Shown here piece after piece: positions 46,568-54,830 of a stretch of 64,000 nucleotides of DNA. The notes beneath the pieces were generated by a model that had not been told where the DNA came from, made no database searches, and saw only the letters and a list, made by a program, of their open reading frames with translations. Source of the DNA: an uncultured Clostridia bacterium (GTDB lineage Bacteria > Bacillota > Clostridia > Peptostreptococcales > Anaerovoracaceae); the NCBI GenBank assembly GCA_938045615.1, contig CALIBC010000181.1, positions 62,001 to 126,000 of the forward strand, in the 5' to 3' direction. Numbering within the stretch: position 1 is the stretch's first letter; every line of letters starts with the position of its first letter. Made by a program: the position numbers and the translations under genes.

Positions 46568-46891
46568 AAATCGGATAGATAAAACCTTTGAGGAAGAGTA
46601 AGTAAGCGTGTACCACTACATTTTGAGAGAGTTGCCGATGCTGAGATGGCGCATGGAAGAACACGCTGAATGGGCTTTTGAGGGCAAACCGAATTGCATC
46701 GATGATAGCATAGTAGGCGCGACGCGGAAAAAACCGCGTTAACAAATTCAGCATATGTCAGTATGCGCAGAGTGGGCGTTTCAGAGCGTCAAGCCGGGTG
46801 GCACCGCAGGAAAGATAAAAGTATATTTGTTTAAGATACAGGTATTTATCGATCTTGTCCCAGCAGTTTGTTTGGGACAGGATTTTTTTAT
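46568..46891 (+). ncRNA. T-box leader, tryptophan-specific
   Basis: The T-box sequence CCGGGTGGCACCGCAGG (46795-46811) is preceded by a Stem I with AGAGTAAGTA and a GCGTGT/ACACGC helix. The specifier region GAATGGGC gives the codon UGG (Trp). UGGC in the T-box pairs with a GCCA acceptor end, as expected for tRNA-Trp with discriminator G. A terminator (TTGTCCCA/TGGGACAG, then GATTTTTTT) lies at 46855-46890. Uncharged tRNA-Trp should permit transcription of the downstream gene. Confidence 0.92.
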
Positions 46892-46946
46892 TATAAAATT
46901 ACATAATCCCGACCCTGATTTTAAAAAATGTAAAGGAGATAAAACA

Positions 46947-48323
46947 ATGAAAGAAAAACAGACTATCCCGTATAAGATTTATCTGGCGGAGGAAGAACTC
47001 CCCACACAGTACTATGATGTGAGAGCGGACATGAAGCAAAAGCCCGCCCCGCTCCTCAACCCCGCAACACACAAACCTATGACGCCGGAAGAGCTCGAAG
47101 CCGTTTTTTGCAAGGAACTTGTGGAACAGGAACTCAATGTTTCCAACGCCTACGTCGACATACCCGCAGAGATTCGTGATTTCTACAAGATGTATCGCCC
47201 TGCACCGCTGGTGAGAGCTTATTGCCTTGAAAAAGAATTGGATACTCCGGCAAAGATCTACTACAAATTTGAGGGCAACAATACGAGCGGCTCGCACAAG
47301 CTCAATTCCGCAATAGCACAGGCTTATTATGCAAAAAAACAGGGGCTTAAAGGTGTGACGACGGAAACTGGTGCCGGACAGTGGGGAACTGCGCTGTCGA
47401 TGGCCTGCTCGTACTTTGAGCTTGACTGCAAGGTATATATGGTTAAGATATCATACGAACAAAAACCTTTCCGCAGGGAAGTAATGAGAACGTACGGAGC
47501 CTCGGTAACACCGTCTCCGTCCATGACAACGGATGTTGGCAAATCGATAAACGAAAAATTTCCCGCAACTACCGGCTCTTTGGGATGTGCAATATCCGAA
47601 GCCGTGGAAGCTGCAACCAAAACGCCGGGCTACAGATACGTGCTTGGAAGCGTACTAAATCAGGTAGTTCTGCACCAGAGCATAATAGGTTTGGAGACTA
47701 AAAAGGCACTCGAAAAATATGATATAGAACCGGATGTAATAATTGGATGTGCCGGCGGAGGTTCAAATCTCGGAGGGCTGATTGCTCCTTTCGCCGGAGA
47801 AAAACTCAGAGGTGAAAAGGACTACAGAATCGTTGCGGTCGAACCTGCCTCCTGCCCGTCACTCACAAGGGGAAGATACGCATACGACTTCTGCGATACC
47901 GGAATGGTTTGCCCTCTCGCAAAGATGTACACCTTAGGCAGCCAGTTCATGCCTTCCCCGAACCATGCGGGAGGACTCAGGTTCCACGGCATGAGTCCCA
48001 TAGTTTCAGAACTGTATCATCAGGGTGTCATAGAAGCAAAGTCGTACGAGCAGAGCGAAGTGTTCGCTGCGGCGGAAAAGTTCGCAAGACGTGAGGGCAT
48101 CCTGCCGGCGCCGGAAAGCAGCCACGCAATCAAAGCGGCTGTCGATGAAGCCATGGAGTGCAAGAAAACGGGTGAAGAAAAAACAATCGTATTCGGTCTG
48201 ACCGGAACGGGATATTTCGACATGAAAGCCTATGAGCAGTTTAACAACGGCACCATGACGGATTCGATCCCGACAGACGAAGAGATAGCGAAAGGACTTT
48301 CGGGGCTTCCGGCAATGGACTGA
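46947..48323 (+). CDS. Tryptophan synthase beta subunit, TrpB2 type
   Basis: The 458-residue protein has the extended N-terminus of TrpB2 proteins, the PLP-lysine region FEGNNTSGSHKLNSA, the indole-site TETGAGQWGTALS and the phosphate loop GCAGGGSNLGG. TrpB2 enzymes condense indole and serine without a classical TrpA partner; no trpA or other trp gene is nearby. The start at 46947 follows AAAGGAG; the ORF extension to 46755 overlaps the T-box and is rejected. Control by a Trp T-box fits a tryptophan-making or indole-salvage role. Confidence 0.95.
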   Translation: MKEKQTIPYKIYLAEEELPTQYYDVRADMKQKPAPLLNPATHKPMTPEELEAVFCKELVEQELNVSNAYVDIPAEIRDFYKMYRPAPLVRAYCLEKELDTPAKIYYKFEGNNTSGSHKLNSAIAQAYYAKKQGLKGVTTETGAGQWGTALSMACSYFELDCKVYMVKISYEQKPFRREVMRTYGASVTPSPSMTTDVGKSINEKFPATTGSLGCAISEAVEAATKTPGYRYVLGSVLNQVVLHQSIIGLETKKALEKYDIEPDVIIGCAGGGSNLGGLIAPFAGEKLRGEKDYRIVAVEPASCPSLTRGRYAYDFCDTGMVCPLAKMYTLGSQFMPSPNHAGGLRFHGMSPIVSELYHQGVIEAKSYEQSEVFAAAEKFARREGILPAPESSHAIKAAVDEAMECKKTGEEKTIVFGLTGTGYFDMKAYEQFNNGTMTDSIPTDEEIAKGLSGLPAMD

Positions 48324-48381
48324 CCCAAAAATGACTTTCGGGGTTTCCGCTCACGAGCCAACCCAAAAAGCCATTTTATAG

Positions 48382-48416
48382 AGGCGGAGCGATGCATAGA
48401 CGCGTTCCGCCTTTTG
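48382..48416 (+). terminator. Terminator after trpB2
   Basis: AGGCGGA/TCCGCCT hairpin with a 17-nt loop followed by TTTTGTG. Confidence 0.75.
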
Positions 48417-48456
48417 TGTCGTAAGCTTGTGAGAAATCCTGCTCATGCGCTTATCT

Positions 48457-48560
48457 TTTATAAACTCACCGTTACATATTTTTATAAACCTACCGCCGTT
48501 AATTGCTCATCTTTTCATACACTCACCGACACTTATTTTTTTATAAACTCATCGTATATG
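48457..48560. repeat. Four degenerate tandem copies of the metA-lysC gene tail
   Basis: On the minus strand, CGATGAGTTTATAAAAAAATAA (last codons and stop of the fusion gene) is followed by three related units: CGGTGAGTGTATGAAAAGATGA, CGGTAGGTTTATAAAAATATG and CGGTGAGTTTATAAAAGATAA, spaced about 25-33 bp. The copies look like slippage or unequal-crossover products. No T-rich terminator hairpin is evident for the minus-strand gene. Confidence 0.65.
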
Positions 48561-50929
48561 GCGCGCACGGCTTTTTCATAGTTTCCGGCATCCACCCCTA
48601 TCAATGTGCTGATTCCCTCCACACCGTAGTCGAGCATCTTGACGTTTACGTTCTTATCGGAAAGCGAGGTTAAAACTTTTGCGCCTATGGCAAGGCTGCG
48701 TGCCATGTGTCTGCTTACCACCGCGACTATGGCAAGATCAGTCTTTACCGTGATGCGGTCGGCTCCCGACAAAGCTTTTATGCGTGCGGTCAAATCACGT
48801 ATCCTGCCCCTGACATCCTTTTCACTGACAAACACATCAAGCGAGTCAATCCCCGACACCATGTTCACTATTGCAATGCCGGACATCGAAAAGATTTCCA
48901 TTACCCTCGCACGAAGTTCAGGTTCTTCGCTCAGCTTGTCCTTTTCAATCAAAAATCCCGCATAGCCTTTGCCACCTGAAATTCCCGAGATTTTCAAAAC
49001 AGACTCCATGCTGTCGTCGCTCTTCACTATCAGCGTCCCCGGCATTTCAGGGTTATCGGTGTTTTTTATGTTTATCGGTATTCCCAGCTTCTGTACCGGA
49101 AAAACAACATCTTCGTGCACGACCTCCGTTCCCATGGCGGAAAGTTCCCTTACTTCTTTATACGTGATCAGAGGAACCGTAAGCGGATTGTTGACCACAA
49201 CAGGATCGGCAAGCAGAACACCGTCCACATCGGTCCAGTTTTCATATAAGTCCGCAAGTGCGGCAGCGGCGACCAGTGACCCCGTCATATCGGATCCGCC
49301 ACGTGAAAACGTCACGATGTTACCCTCCTCGTCGCTTCCGTAAAATCCCGGGATTACCGCACGTTCATGAGACTTCAGAACCTCTTTAAGATTTTCCGTG
49401 GTTTCGTCGAGTTTGAGCCTGCCTTTTCCATCAAAAATTATAACCCTCGCCGGTTCTATCAAATCGTAATTAAGCATTTTAGCCGCAATTTTAGCAAGGA
49501 GATATTCCCCGCGGCTCACAAGGAAGCTTTTCATGCTATTATTTCGGGCTTTGTTGGAGATTATTTTATTGGCGATTGTTTTATGGGAGTCTGTTTTATT
49601 GGGGTTTGTTTCCGGCGTTTTAGAGGCCATCCCATCTTTGAAAACTTCCGTTATCAGGCGAATCTCTCTATCTATGTCGATCACCGCATCCGCCTTGTTT
49701 GCATTTTTCCCTGCGTCTCCATCGGGCAATCCAAGTTCTTTCACAATCCCCTTAAACCTGCTTGCAACCCTTTTCATATTTTCATCGAACTTTTCCGGAT
49801 CATCGGCGGCATTTATGAGCAGATCCGTGATCTTGACATCCTGCGGAGTCCTTTTCCCCGGAGCCGAAACAACGACAAATTTCCGCGCCGAATCTTCTTC
49901 CACTATCTTCTTCACTTTTCTCAGCTGCGCTGCCGTGGCGACCGATGTTCCTCCGAACTTTGCCACCTTGAGTTTCGCCTCTTCGGGAACCTCCGGCTGC
50001 GAAAGATCTTCTTTGCTTATTGTGCTTATGTCATAAGGTGTCGACTGATACACAAAGTAATTCAGCCAGTTTGAAAAGAGAAGATTGGCACAGGAACGCC
50101 ATCTTACGACCGGTTTTTGGGAATCATCGTCATCAGGGAAATAATTGTCCGGCACCTTAGGATTGAGGCCGGCTTCTTTATCCCTGAAATATTCCTTGAG
50201 CAGCGTATCCCAATCGTATTCCGAATGACCCATTATGAATATCTGCCGGTATTTTTCAGACTTCACCGCAAAGACCCCGGGCTTCTTTCCGCTCGCAAGA
50301 ATTTTAAGGTCGGGATTTGCTTCGATCTCTTCTCTGAGCACGGTGGTATTTCTTGAGTGAGGAACAAGGAATTCATCGTCAAATCCGCGAAAAAGCATCC
50401 CTTTTTTATAGTCCAAATGATGTTCAAACACCCCCGAAAGTTTTTCGCACATGACATGTTTTTTTATGCCGTAATGGTAGTAAAGCCCCGCCTGTGCCCC
50501 CCAACATATATGCATGGTGCTGTGCACGTGAGTTTTGGACCACTCCATTATTTCACACAGCTCGTTCCAGTATTCCACCTCTTCAAAGTCCATAAGCTCA
50601 ATCGGAGCACCCGTAATTATCATACCGTCGTAATAGTTGTTTTTCACCTCCTCAAATGTTTTGTAGAAGGCGAGCATGTGTTCCTGCGATGTGTTCTTTG
50701 ATTTATGTGTTCCCGTCTGTAAAAGCTCCAGCTCTATCTGAAGCGGAGTGTTACCCAGAAGCCTTGTCAGCTGAGTTTCCGTATCTATCTTGGTCGGCAT
50801 CAGATTGAGTAGCAGAATATGAAGAGGACGGATGTCCTGGGTCATTGCCCGGGCATCCGTCATAACAAAAACATTCTCTTTTGTCAGTGTATCGACCGCA
50901 GGTAAATTGTTCGGTACTTTTATAGGCAC
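48533..50929 (-). CDS. Fusion of homoserine O-acyltransferase (MetA) and aspartokinase (LysC)
   Basis: A single 798-residue frame. Residues 1-305 are MetA with catalytic Cys142 (HICWGAQAG), His235 and Glu237 (GHSEYDW). Glu111 in GAPIELMDF is the residue associated with acetyl-CoA use in Bacillus MetA. Residues 320-798 are an aspartokinase starting [10 protein letters not shown], with [26 protein letters not shown] and two C-terminal ACT domains. The GTG start has AAGGAGG upstream. An Asn/Lys/Thr-rich insert (434-464) interrupts the kinase. The fusion joins the first step of the aspartate pathway with the branch to methionine, omitting the two enzymes between. No SAM riboswitch or T-box is seen upstream. 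Confidence 0.92.
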   Translation of the reverse strand: MPIKVPNNLPAVDTLTKENVFVMTDARAMTQDIRPLHILLLNLMPTKIDTETQLTRLLGNTPLQIELELLQTGTHKSKNTSQEHMLAFYKTFEEVKNNYYDGMIITGAPIELMDFEEVEYWNELCEIMEWSKTHVHSTMHICWGAQAGLYYHYGIKKHVMCEKLSGVFEHHLDYKKGMLFRGFDDEFLVPHSRNTTVLREEIEANPDLKILASGKKPGVFAVKSEKYRQIFIMGHSEYDWDTLLKEYFRDKEAGLNPKVPDNYFPDDDDSQKPVVRWRSCANLLFSNWLNYFVYQSTPYDISTISKEDLSQPEVPEEAKLKVAKFGGTSVATAAQLRKVKKIVEEDSARKFVVVSAPGKRTPQDVKITDLLINAADDPEKFDENMKRVASRFKGIVKELGLPDGDAGKNANKADAVIDIDREIRLITEVFKDGMASKTPETNPNKTDSHKTIANKIISNKARNNSMKSFLVSRGEYLLAKIAAKMLNYDLIEPARVIIFDGKGRLKLDETTENLKEVLKSHERAVIPGFYGSDEEGNIVTFSRGGSDMTGSLVAAAALADLYENWTDVDGVLLADPVVVNNPLTVPLITYKEVRELSAMGTEVVHEDVVFPVQKLGIPINIKNTDNPEMPGTLIVKSDDSMESVLKISGISGGKGYAGFLIEKDKLSEEPELRARVMEIFSMSGIAIVNMVSGIDSLDVFVSEKDVRGRIRDLTARIKALSGADRITVKTDLAIVAVVSRHMARSLAIGAKVLTSLSDKNVNVKMLDYGVEGISTLIGVDAGNYEKAVRAIYDEFIKK

Positions 50930-51000
50930 TTGAGCTCCTCCTTTTCAGTTTTATCGACGATATGCGTGTTCAGTCGGGCGGCACACACCCGGCTCGGATG

Positions 51001-51603
51001 TCAGTCGCTGACCGTGGCCTTTCCCTTTTTCTTCATCTTATCCAGTTTCAGAGCCTCTATGTAGTAAAAAATACCCTTGTTCGGCAGTTCTCCGGCCCTG
51101 AGTATCCCTGTAACCTTGATCCAGTCTTTTGCATTTCTGCATTTAAGGGGTTTGTCGTAAAGTATCTCAAAACACACGTAACCACCCTTGCAGTATGGAC
51201 AACTCGGACCATAACGACCTATAAAGTCAAACGGTTTAAACTCCCCTATATAATATCCCTCTATCTCAACGGTCTTACCCTCATAGTCCTTGAAATTCTT
51301 GTACCAGTCGTTAATCTGCGTGGCATAGTACTTGTCGCCGACCACTTTATCGGGTCTTCCCTTATAGGATTTCCTATCCGCCTTGAAGTCACACCTGTAG
51401 ACGGCATCCTTTTTCTTTATGAATTTTTTGGATTTCCCCTTTGCGGTTTTCGCATCACCGTCGGAGGTATTGTCCTCCGTTCCTTGCCGGGCTTGAGCAG
51501 TGCTTTTCTTATCGTTTGCGGTCACCTTTTTTTCTCCGCAGCCGCATAGCATAGATGCACAAATCGAAAGAATTGCCATAACCGCGATCATCTTCTTTGT
51601 CAT
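51001..51603 (-). CDS. Lipoprotein with OB-fold-like domain, last gene of the zinc operon
   Basis: The 200-residue protein has a lipoprotein signal (ILSICASMLCGC, lipidated Cys22), a Lys/Asp/Thr-rich linker and a C-terminal domain (about 95-185) with KTVEIEGYYIGEF, CPYCKGGYVCFE and WIKVTGILRAG. This resembles the C-terminal OB-fold of TIGR03943/YcgQ-type proteins found with zinc transporters; the match is by eye. The CPYC pair could hold Zn. It starts three bases after znuB stops. A role in zinc capture or metallochaperoning outside the membrane is inferred. Confidence 0.7.
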   Translation of the reverse strand: MTKKMIAVMAILSICASMLCGCGEKKVTANDKKSTAQARQGTEDNTSDGDAKTAKGKSKKFIKKKDAVYRCDFKADRKSYKGRPDKVVGDKYYATQINDWYKNFKDYEGKTVEIEGYYIGEFKPFDFIGRYGPSCPYCKGGYVCFEILYDKPLKCRNAKDWIKVTGILRAGELPNKGIFYYIEALKLDKMKKKGKATVSD

Positions 51604-51606
51604 AGC

Positions 51607-52434
51607 TCATATTCTCGCTTTCGTTCTGAAACGCTCAATAGCGGAAAACATAATAAATATTATTAAATTTATTATCACGATGCTTGCCCCCGTCGGTGTT
51701 GAATAGACGTATGAAATGTATACCCCCGCACAGAAGCAAAATATCGCAATCACAACAGATGCTATTACCACCTCAAAAAATTTCTTGAATATCCGCATCG
51801 CCGACAATGACGGAAAAACTATCAGGCTCGAGATCAGCAGGGTTCCCATCATCCTCATACCCAAAACCACGGTAACCGCCGTCAGCATTGCTATGATCAT
51901 GTTGTAAAGGCCACTGTTTACCCCGGTCGCCTTTGAAAAGTTTTCATCAAAAGTGACCGCAAATATTCTCGGATAAAATGCAACAAACAGGATAACGACC
52001 GCAATCGAGAGGATAACCGATATGATCACATCCGACTCGCTCATGGCAAGTATGCTTCCGAACATGTAATTGCACACATCCGTGTTCATCCCCGTTGTTA
52101 AGGAGATGGTCATTACACCGATTGCGAGTGCGCCGCTGCACATCAGCGCAGTTGCGGCATCTCCTTTTATTCTACTATTTTCATTCATCCTTAGCAACAG
52201 GAATGCGGCAATTACACAAACCGGTATGGATACTGTGATCGGAGCAGCCCCAAAGGCATAGGCTATCGCAAGTGCGGAAAATCCTACATGCGAAAGTCCG
52301 TCGCCTATCATGGAATATCTCTTCAGCACAAGGCTCGTACCCAAAAGTGCCGAACACAGTGAGACCAAAATACCGACGATGAGAGCTCTTTGAAGGAAGG
52401 GATACGAGAGCATCTCCATCATAGTTTTAAGCAT
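51607..52434 (-). CDS. znuB: Zinc ABC transporter permease
   Basis: The 275-residue protein has eight or so membrane helices and the ABC-3 family motif LVLKRYSMIGDGLSHVGFSALA. It forms the channel of a Zn(II) (or Mn(II)) importer. It overlaps znuC by eight bases. The Zn assignment rests on the Fur-family gene at the operon head and could be Mn. Confidence 0.9.
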   Translation of the reverse strand: MLKTMMEMLSYPFLQRALIVGILVSLCSALLGTSLVLKRYSMIGDGLSHVGFSALAIAYAFGAAPITVSIPVCVIAAFLLLRMNENSRIKGDAATALMCSGALAIGVMTISLTTGMNTDVCNYMFGSILAMSESDVIISVILSIAVVILFVAFYPRIFAVTFDENFSKATGVNSGLYNMIIAMLTAVTVVLGMRMMGTLLISSLIVFPSLSAMRIFKKFFEVVIASVVIAIFCFCAGVYISYVYSTPTGASIVIINLIIFIMFSAIERFRTKARI

Positions 52435-53137
52435 ACTTCTTCCCTCCTATATACATAAAACTCCAGTCAAGATCCCGATATTCCCGGACGGTGCCGAAGA
52501 ATTTCTGCCCTCCGTCCAGGTGGAGCACGTGCGTGGCATATTCTATCGGAGCTTTCACATCGTGCGAGACCATGATCACGGTGATGCCTCTTTCCTTGTT
52601 CAGCCTGTATATAAGCTCATAAAACTCCCGTGCGGCAAGCGGATCCAGTCCGGTGGTGGGTTCATCGAGCAGTAGCATTTTTTTAGTCGCACAAAGAGCT
52701 CTTGCCAGCAGGACTCTCTGTTGTTGGCCACCCGAAAGTTCTCTATAGCACTTGTTTTTCAAGGTACTTATTCCAAGAGCTCCCATGCTTTCCTCCGCGG
52801 TTTTCTTATTCTCCCGCGAGTAAAACAATCGCCTGCCCATGTCATTAAGGCAGCCTGAAATCACGACTTCATTGACGCTTGCCGGAAAGTCTCTCTGTAT
52901 CTTCGTCTGCTGTGGAAGATACCCTATCTGATCGGGTTTCAGCCCGTCTCCCGTAACAATCTTACCGGATGTCGGCTTGTTAAGGCGCAAAAGTCCTTTT
53001 ATAAGAGTGCTTTTCCCTGTTCCGTTCTCGCCCACGATACAGAGGTAATCCCCCTGCTCAAGAGAAAAGCTGACTCCCGACAACACATCCCTGCCCTCGT
53101 AGGCGAACGCAAGGTCTCTGCAATCAAGTACACTCAT
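52427..53137 (-). CDS. znuC: Zinc ABC transporter ATP-binding protein
   Basis: The 236-residue ATPase has Walker A GENGTGKST, signature LSGGQQQR and Walker B MLLLDEPTTGLD. Its length and ends fit ZnuC/AdcC-type subunits. It begins one base after znuA stops and overlaps znuB. Confidence 0.92.
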   Translation of the reverse strand: MSVLDCRDLAFAYEGRDVLSGVSFSLEQGDYLCIVGENGTGKSTLIKGLLRLNKPTSGKIVTGDGLKPDQIGYLPQQTKIQRDFPASVNEVVISGCLNDMGRRLFYSRENKKTAEESMGALGISTLKNKCYRELSGGQQQRVLLARALCATKKMLLLDEPTTGLDPLAAREFYELIYRLNKERGITVIMVSHDVKAPIEYATHVLHLDGGQKFFGTVREYRDLDWSFMYIGGKKYA

Positions 53138-53138
53138 A

Positions 53139-54128
53139 CTAATTCAAGGCCTCCTTGAGAGTTTTTACGTTCTGCTCCATCAAACTGAGATAACTTGCTC
53201 CCGACTCAAAATCTTTCTTGCTCACGTTGTGTACGGCGTTCAGACGACGTTTTTTCGCACCGGTCGCTTCGCATATGGAAGTACAAACCTTGGTATTGGA
53301 GAGTTCTATGTGAAACACTACCGGAATCTTGTCTTTCTTCACCTTTTTTGTCAGGAACGCAATCGTTTCGGCACTTGCTTCAGTATCCGTAGAACAGCCG
53401 GGAAATGCGGCATAGTATTTCAATTTGAACTCGTCTGCAAAATAGCGGAACGGGAAACGGTCTCCCACTATAATTTCTCTGCGTTTGCCGTTTTCCACGA
53501 CGTTTTTGAACTCCGCATCGAGTTTCTCAAGCTTCTTAATGTAGTTATCTGCATTATTTTCATAATACGCTTTATTTGCCGGATCGAGCTTGCCCAATCT
53601 TTCACCCAATTTCCTTACGATCTTTATGGCGTTCTTGGGCGCGGTCCAGACGTGCTCGTCAAATTCTTTTTCCTCATGCCCGTCCTTGTCCTTCTCCGAA
53701 TCCTCTTCGCTTTCCGGTGTCATCCCCTTGATTTCTTTTTCTTCCACCGTTTTTACCATGTCCATCAGCTTTGCCACACTTTGTTTTTTATTGTCCACCG
53801 ACTTAAGTATATTATCCACCCACTCGTCGGAGTCTCCTCCCACATATACAAACAAATCCGCCACATTGACTTTTTTGATTTCTTTGGGTGTCGGTTCAAA
53901 ACTGTGTGTTTCCGCTCCTGGCGTCACGAGCATCGACAAGTTTATCTTGTCGCCACCTATCTGCTTGAGAAAATCGTATTCCGGAAATATCGTCGCGACG
54001 ACCTTTATCCTTTTGTCATCTTTTGCCGACTCTTTTTTTCCCGCCGACTTGTCACTGCCGCAGCCTGCCAAAAATGCGGCTGTCAATATGATGGTCAACA
54101 TTAAAATAAAAGGTTTGATTTTTTTCAT
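53139..54128 (-). CDS. znuA: Zinc-binding lipoprotein of the ABC transporter
   Basis: The 329-residue cluster A-I solute-binding protein has lipobox LAGC (Cys23). Metal ligands are visible in AETHSFEPTPKE, DEHVWTAPKNA and VVFHIELSN. The loop between the first two contains an acidic, His-poor stretch (about residues 140-160, ESEEDSEKDKDGHEEKEFDEH), the metal-collecting loop characteristic of zinc-specific members. It delivers Zn(II) to ZnuB. Confidence 0.9.
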   Translation of the reverse strand: MKKIKPFILMLTIILTAAFLAGCGSDKSAGKKESAKDDKRIKVVATIFPEYDFLKQIGGDKINLSMLVTPGAETHSFEPTPKEIKKVNVADLFVYVGGDSDEWVDNILKSVDNKKQSVAKLMDMVKTVEEKEIKGMTPESEEDSEKDKDGHEEKEFDEHVWTAPKNAIKIVRKLGERLGKLDPANKAYYENNADNYIKKLEKLDAEFKNVVENGKRREIIVGDRFPFRYFADEFKLKYYAAFPGCSTDTEASAETIAFLTKKVKKDKIPVVFHIELSNTKVCTSICEATGAKKRRLNAVHNVSKKDFESGASYLSLMEQNVKTLKEALN

Positions 54129-54237
54129 CTTACTTCTCCAATCTCCAATCCAAAACTTTATTTGTCACTTCAATATATGGCTCATCCATGCCATGTGGAA
54201 GCAACTGCCTTTTTGCATCCAAATCCCGGTTATCGGC

Positions 54238-54657
54238 TCAGGTTATGTGAATATGCTTACAACTGTCACAGATACCGTAAAACATTATCTTCTTGGAATC
54301 TATATGTATCCTGTGCTCCTGCCTGAGGTGCTCATAAAGTTTTTTTAGCTCCGAGCAGTGAATTTTTACCACATTTCCGCATTCTTCGCACTTCATGGGA
54401 AAAAAATCCGACACCTCATTGCCCCCAAGATACTTGTAACATTTGCCGCTCACTCCGTCTATGGACACACTTGCGATCTTCTCTTCTTTCAGAAGCTTCT
54501 CTATCGTGCGATAGATGGTTGTGAGCCCTACCTTGATCCCCTGCCTCTCCAGATACTCTGATATCTGCCGAATCGTAACATAACGATCTCCGTTTTCTCT
54601 GACGCACCGAAAAATCAGTTCCCGCTGTTTTGTATTGTATTGTTTTGCGTTACTCAC
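54238..54657 (-). CDS. zur: Fur-family metalloregulator, probably Zur
   Basis: The 139-residue protein has a winged helix (YVTIRQISEYLERQGIKVGLTTIYRTIEKL) and two CXXC pairs (CEECG, CDSCKH) that form the structural Zn site of Fur proteins. His residues in HLRQEHRIHIDSKK fit the regulatory metal site. Being first in an operon with znuACB argues for Zur over Fur or PerR. The start is GTG with GAGG about seven bases upstream. It is probably autoregulated, though no clear Zur box was found. Confidence 0.88.
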   Translation of the reverse strand: MSNAKQYNTKQRELIFRCVRENGDRYVTIRQISEYLERQGIKVGLTTIYRTIEKLLKEEKIASVSIDGVSGKCYKYLGGNEVSDFFPMKCEECGNVVKIHCSELKKLYEHLRQEHRIHIDSKKIMFYGICDSCKHIHIT

Positions 54658-54690
54658 TCTGAACCTCTTTCCAATTTGAAAATCTTTTTC

Positions 54691-54719
54691 ATTTTACTGC
54701 GGGCAAATTTAAAAGTCAA
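54691..54719 (-). promoter_or_regulatory. Promoter of the zur-znu operon
   Basis: TTGACT (54714-54719), 17-bp spacer, TAAAAT (54691-54696), 33 bp before the GTG start. Confidence 0.7.
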
Positions 54720-54760
54720 GCAATATTTATTCACTACTCAGCGTTAAAATTTCTTTCATA

Positions 54761-54808
54761 TTTAAAAAATACCCGCCGGCTGATCTCTATGGGATCCACC
54801 GGCGGGTA
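54761..54808 (-). terminator. Terminator of the 1175-residue surface-protein gene
   Basis: Perfect TACCCGCCGG/CCGGCGGGTA arms (54799-54808 and 54770-54779) followed on the minus strand by TTTTTTAAATATG, 23 bp after the stop codon. Confidence 0.92.
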
Positions 54809-54830
54809 GAAGCTTTATCGCGCAACCTCG

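Noticed and set aside
46755..46946. Upstream in-frame extension of trpB2
   Set aside because: It overlaps the T-box sequence and terminator; the ATG at 46947 has a strong ribosome binding site and fits TrpB2 alignments.
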